NCBI GenBank assembly: GCA_045588185.1
Contig: JAZNDR010000048.1
Coordinates: forward strand, 1 to 8,279
DNA: 8,279 nt
DNA from: Scatosoma sp045588185
GTDB lineage: Bacteria > Bacillota > Clostridia > Christensenellales > Borkfalkiaceae
Reading direction: 5' to 3'
Shown: positions 7,319 through 8,279 of the stretch, piece by piece
How the letters are laid out: each line of letters starts with the position of its first letter
Numbering within the stretch: the first letter of the stretch is position 1
Translations under genes and position numbers: made by a program
Notes under the pieces: model-generated
Database searches by the model: none
What the model was told of the DNA's origin: nothing
The model's input: the letters and a program-made list of their open reading frames with translations, nothing else

Positions 7319-8023
7319 ATGTGGAATAACAAAAAGAAAGCCGTCACGTTCAGCATTGATGACGGCGGAATGGGCGATAAGCGAATTATAGAGATATTTG
7401 ATAAGTACGGAATTAAGGGGACGTTTAACCTTAATTCTGGTCTTTTAGGCAAGCCTATTATAATCAAAGACGATAAGGGCAACGTCGTGGAGGTGCTTGA
7501 AAAGGTTGAAAAAGACGAAGTGCGCCACGTTTATCAAAAACATGAGATTGCCGCGCATACCGTTACGCACCCCAATTTAACTGCTTTATCCAAAGACGAG
7601 ATTATTAAAGAAGTAGAAGAGGATAGAAAGGTCTTAGAAAGCTTGGTTGGATACGATATCGTGGGGATGGCATACCCTTGTGGTGGGGTGAATAACGATG
7701 CACGGGTGGCGAGTATTATCAAGGAAAATACGCCTATTCGTTATGCTCGTACAATCACTTCAACATATAATTTTGCTTTACAGAAAAATTTGATGCAATT
7801 TAATCCAACGATCTGGTGGAAAGATAAAGAATTGTTTTCTATCATAGAACAATTTATTCAATCGAAAACGGATGAGCCACAGCTATTATACATATGGGGA
7901 CATGCCTTTGAACTGGATAGAGGTGCGGATATAACGTACGAAACTTTAGAAGAGATTTGTAAACGCTTGTCTAATTGTATAGATGCATATTTTGGTACAA
8001 ACAAACAGGTATTTCAAATATAA
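7319..8023 (+). CDS. CE4/NodB-type polysaccharide deacetylase-like protein
   Basis: This 234-residue protein carries the main CE4 (NodB homology) motifs. Motif 1 is TFSIDDGG, with D14 the probable catalytic base and D15 a metal ligand. Motif 2 is HTVTH, with metal ligands H80 and H84. A motif 3 equivalent is AYPCGG at 118-123, although the usual arginine appears to be replaced by A118. Tryptophans W166/W167 sit where motif 4 is expected. Motif 5 is YIWGHAFE with H195. A charged stretch at about 48-75 (KDDKGNVVEVLEKVEKDEV) makes the distance between motifs 1 and 2 slightly longer than I would expect. Family members hydrolyse N- or O-acetyl groups on sugars with a divalent metal, and many are secreted. 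This one has no signal peptide and starts MWNNKKKAVTFSIDDGG, so it probably works in the cytoplasm on oligosaccharides or another acyl compound. It starts ten bases after the PHP gene with only a weak ribosome site, suggesting coupling. Confidence 0.88.
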   Translation: MWNNKKKAVTFSIDDGGMGDKRIIEIFDKYGIKGTFNLNSGLLGKPIIIKDDKGNVVEVLEKVEKDEVRHVYQKHEIAAHTVTHPNLTALSKDEIIKEVEEDRKVLESLVGYDIVGMAYPCGGVNNDARVASIIKENTPIRYARTITSTYNFALQKNLMQFNPTIWWKDKELFSIIEQFIQSKTDEPQLLYIWGHAFELDRGADITYETLEEICKRLSNCIDAYFGTNKQVFQI

Positions 8024-8070
8024 ACCTAAAAATGAAGTTAAATATGAAGATTAAGAATAATACCATAGAT

Positions 8071-8074
8071 GGAG
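8071..8074 (+). promoter_or_regulatory. Ribosome binding site for the lipoprotein gene
   Basis: GGAG lies seven bases before ATG 8082. The 58-base gap before the gene (8024-8081) holds no terminator hairpin and no convincing promoter with both boxes. Confidence 0.65.
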
Positions 8075-8081
8075 TATAATA

Positions 8082-8279
8082 ATGAAAAAAATATTAGGAC
8101 TTATTTTATGTTTAATTATGATACTATCCGCTGTTGGTTGTATGAATAGCAATACCAGTATGTTACCAATAATTCCTAATAGTTCTAATGCAACCGCAGA
8201 TACGGATGAGGATTTAAAAGAGGATTCATCTGGTAGCAGTACGGAAACAGAAGATAATAAATCTTCGGATAATGATGGG
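8082..8279 (+). CDS. Lipoprotein, N-terminal part (3' end outside window)
   Basis: The first 66 codons are present and the frame runs to the right edge. The N-terminus MKKILGLILCLIMILSAVGC is a classic lipoprotein signal: two lysines, a hydrophobic core and a lipobox-like SAVGC with the acylated cysteine at C20. The -3 position is Ala, a little weaker than the usual Leu. After the cysteine comes a long stretch rich in Ser, Asn, Asp, Glu and Thr (for example DTDEDLKEDSSGSSTETEDN), which looks like a flexible acidic linker holding a later domain off the membrane. Anchoring outside the cell is expected. The functional domain is not in the window. In this context it could be a solute-binding protein of an ABC sugar importer or a surface glycan-binding or hydrolytic protein, but this cannot be decided. 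Confidence 0.8.
   Translation, partial: MKKILGLILCLIMILSAVGCMNSNTSMLPIIPNSSNATADTDEDLKEDSSGSSTETEDNKSSDNDG

Noticed and set aside
8075..8080. A perfect TATAAT between the ribosome site and the start of the lipoprotein gene
   Set aside because: It ends one base before the ATG, so transcription from it would exclude the GGAG ribosome site, and no -35 box lies 17 bases upstream. It is probably chance.

Overview
The window reads as part of a carbohydrate-catabolism gene cluster from a low-to-moderate-GC Gram-positive bacterium, probably a Clostridia-type Firmicute, perhaps from a gut or rumen community. This rests on the AT-rich coding style, the AGGAG/GGAG-type ribosome binding sites, the tight same-strand packing and the protein families present. 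The genus cannot be named from the sequence. Every gene is on the + strand and nothing convincing is seen on the - strand.

Layout. 1-318: C-terminal end of a Gfo/Idh/MocA-type sugar dehydrogenase, cut by the left edge. 331-1989: a DUF4091 glycosidase-like protein. 1997-3247: an intact 12-helix transporter resembling the organophosphate antiporter (OPA, GlpT-like) branch of the major facilitator superfamily. 3248-3410: a 163-base non-coding gap, the largest clean one, with a possible promoter. 3411-5423: a 670-residue glycoside-hydrolase-like protein with a GH42-like layout. 5420-6049: an SGNH/GDSL esterase, joined to the previous gene by an ATGA overlap. 6050-6470: a truncated remnant of a second OPA-like transporter that keeps only its last four helices. 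6502-7308: a PHP-domain metal-dependent phosphoesterase of the histidinol-phosphatase type. 7319-8023: a CE4/NodB polysaccharide deacetylase-like protein. 8082-8279: the start of a lipoprotein with an acidic, serine-rich linker, cut by the right edge.

How the genes may work together (inference). None of the enzymes whose N-terminus is in the window has a visible signal peptide, so they should act in the cytoplasm on material that is already imported. The intact transporter could bring in a small sugar or glycoside. The two glycosidase-like proteins and the upstream oxidoreductase could cleave and convert it. The SGNH esterase and CE4 enzyme could remove O- or N-acyl groups, and the PHP protein could remove phosphate. 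The actual substrate cannot be read from the sequence.

No mobile element, CRISPR array, RNA gene, riboswitch or intrinsic terminator was found. The most unusual points are the decayed second transporter, lysines where GlpT has its two phosphate-binding arginines, an Asp triplet where the acid/base glutamate of a GH42-like enzyme might be expected, and the grouping of three unrelated hydrolase folds. I do not see strong evidence of a wholly new kind of system.
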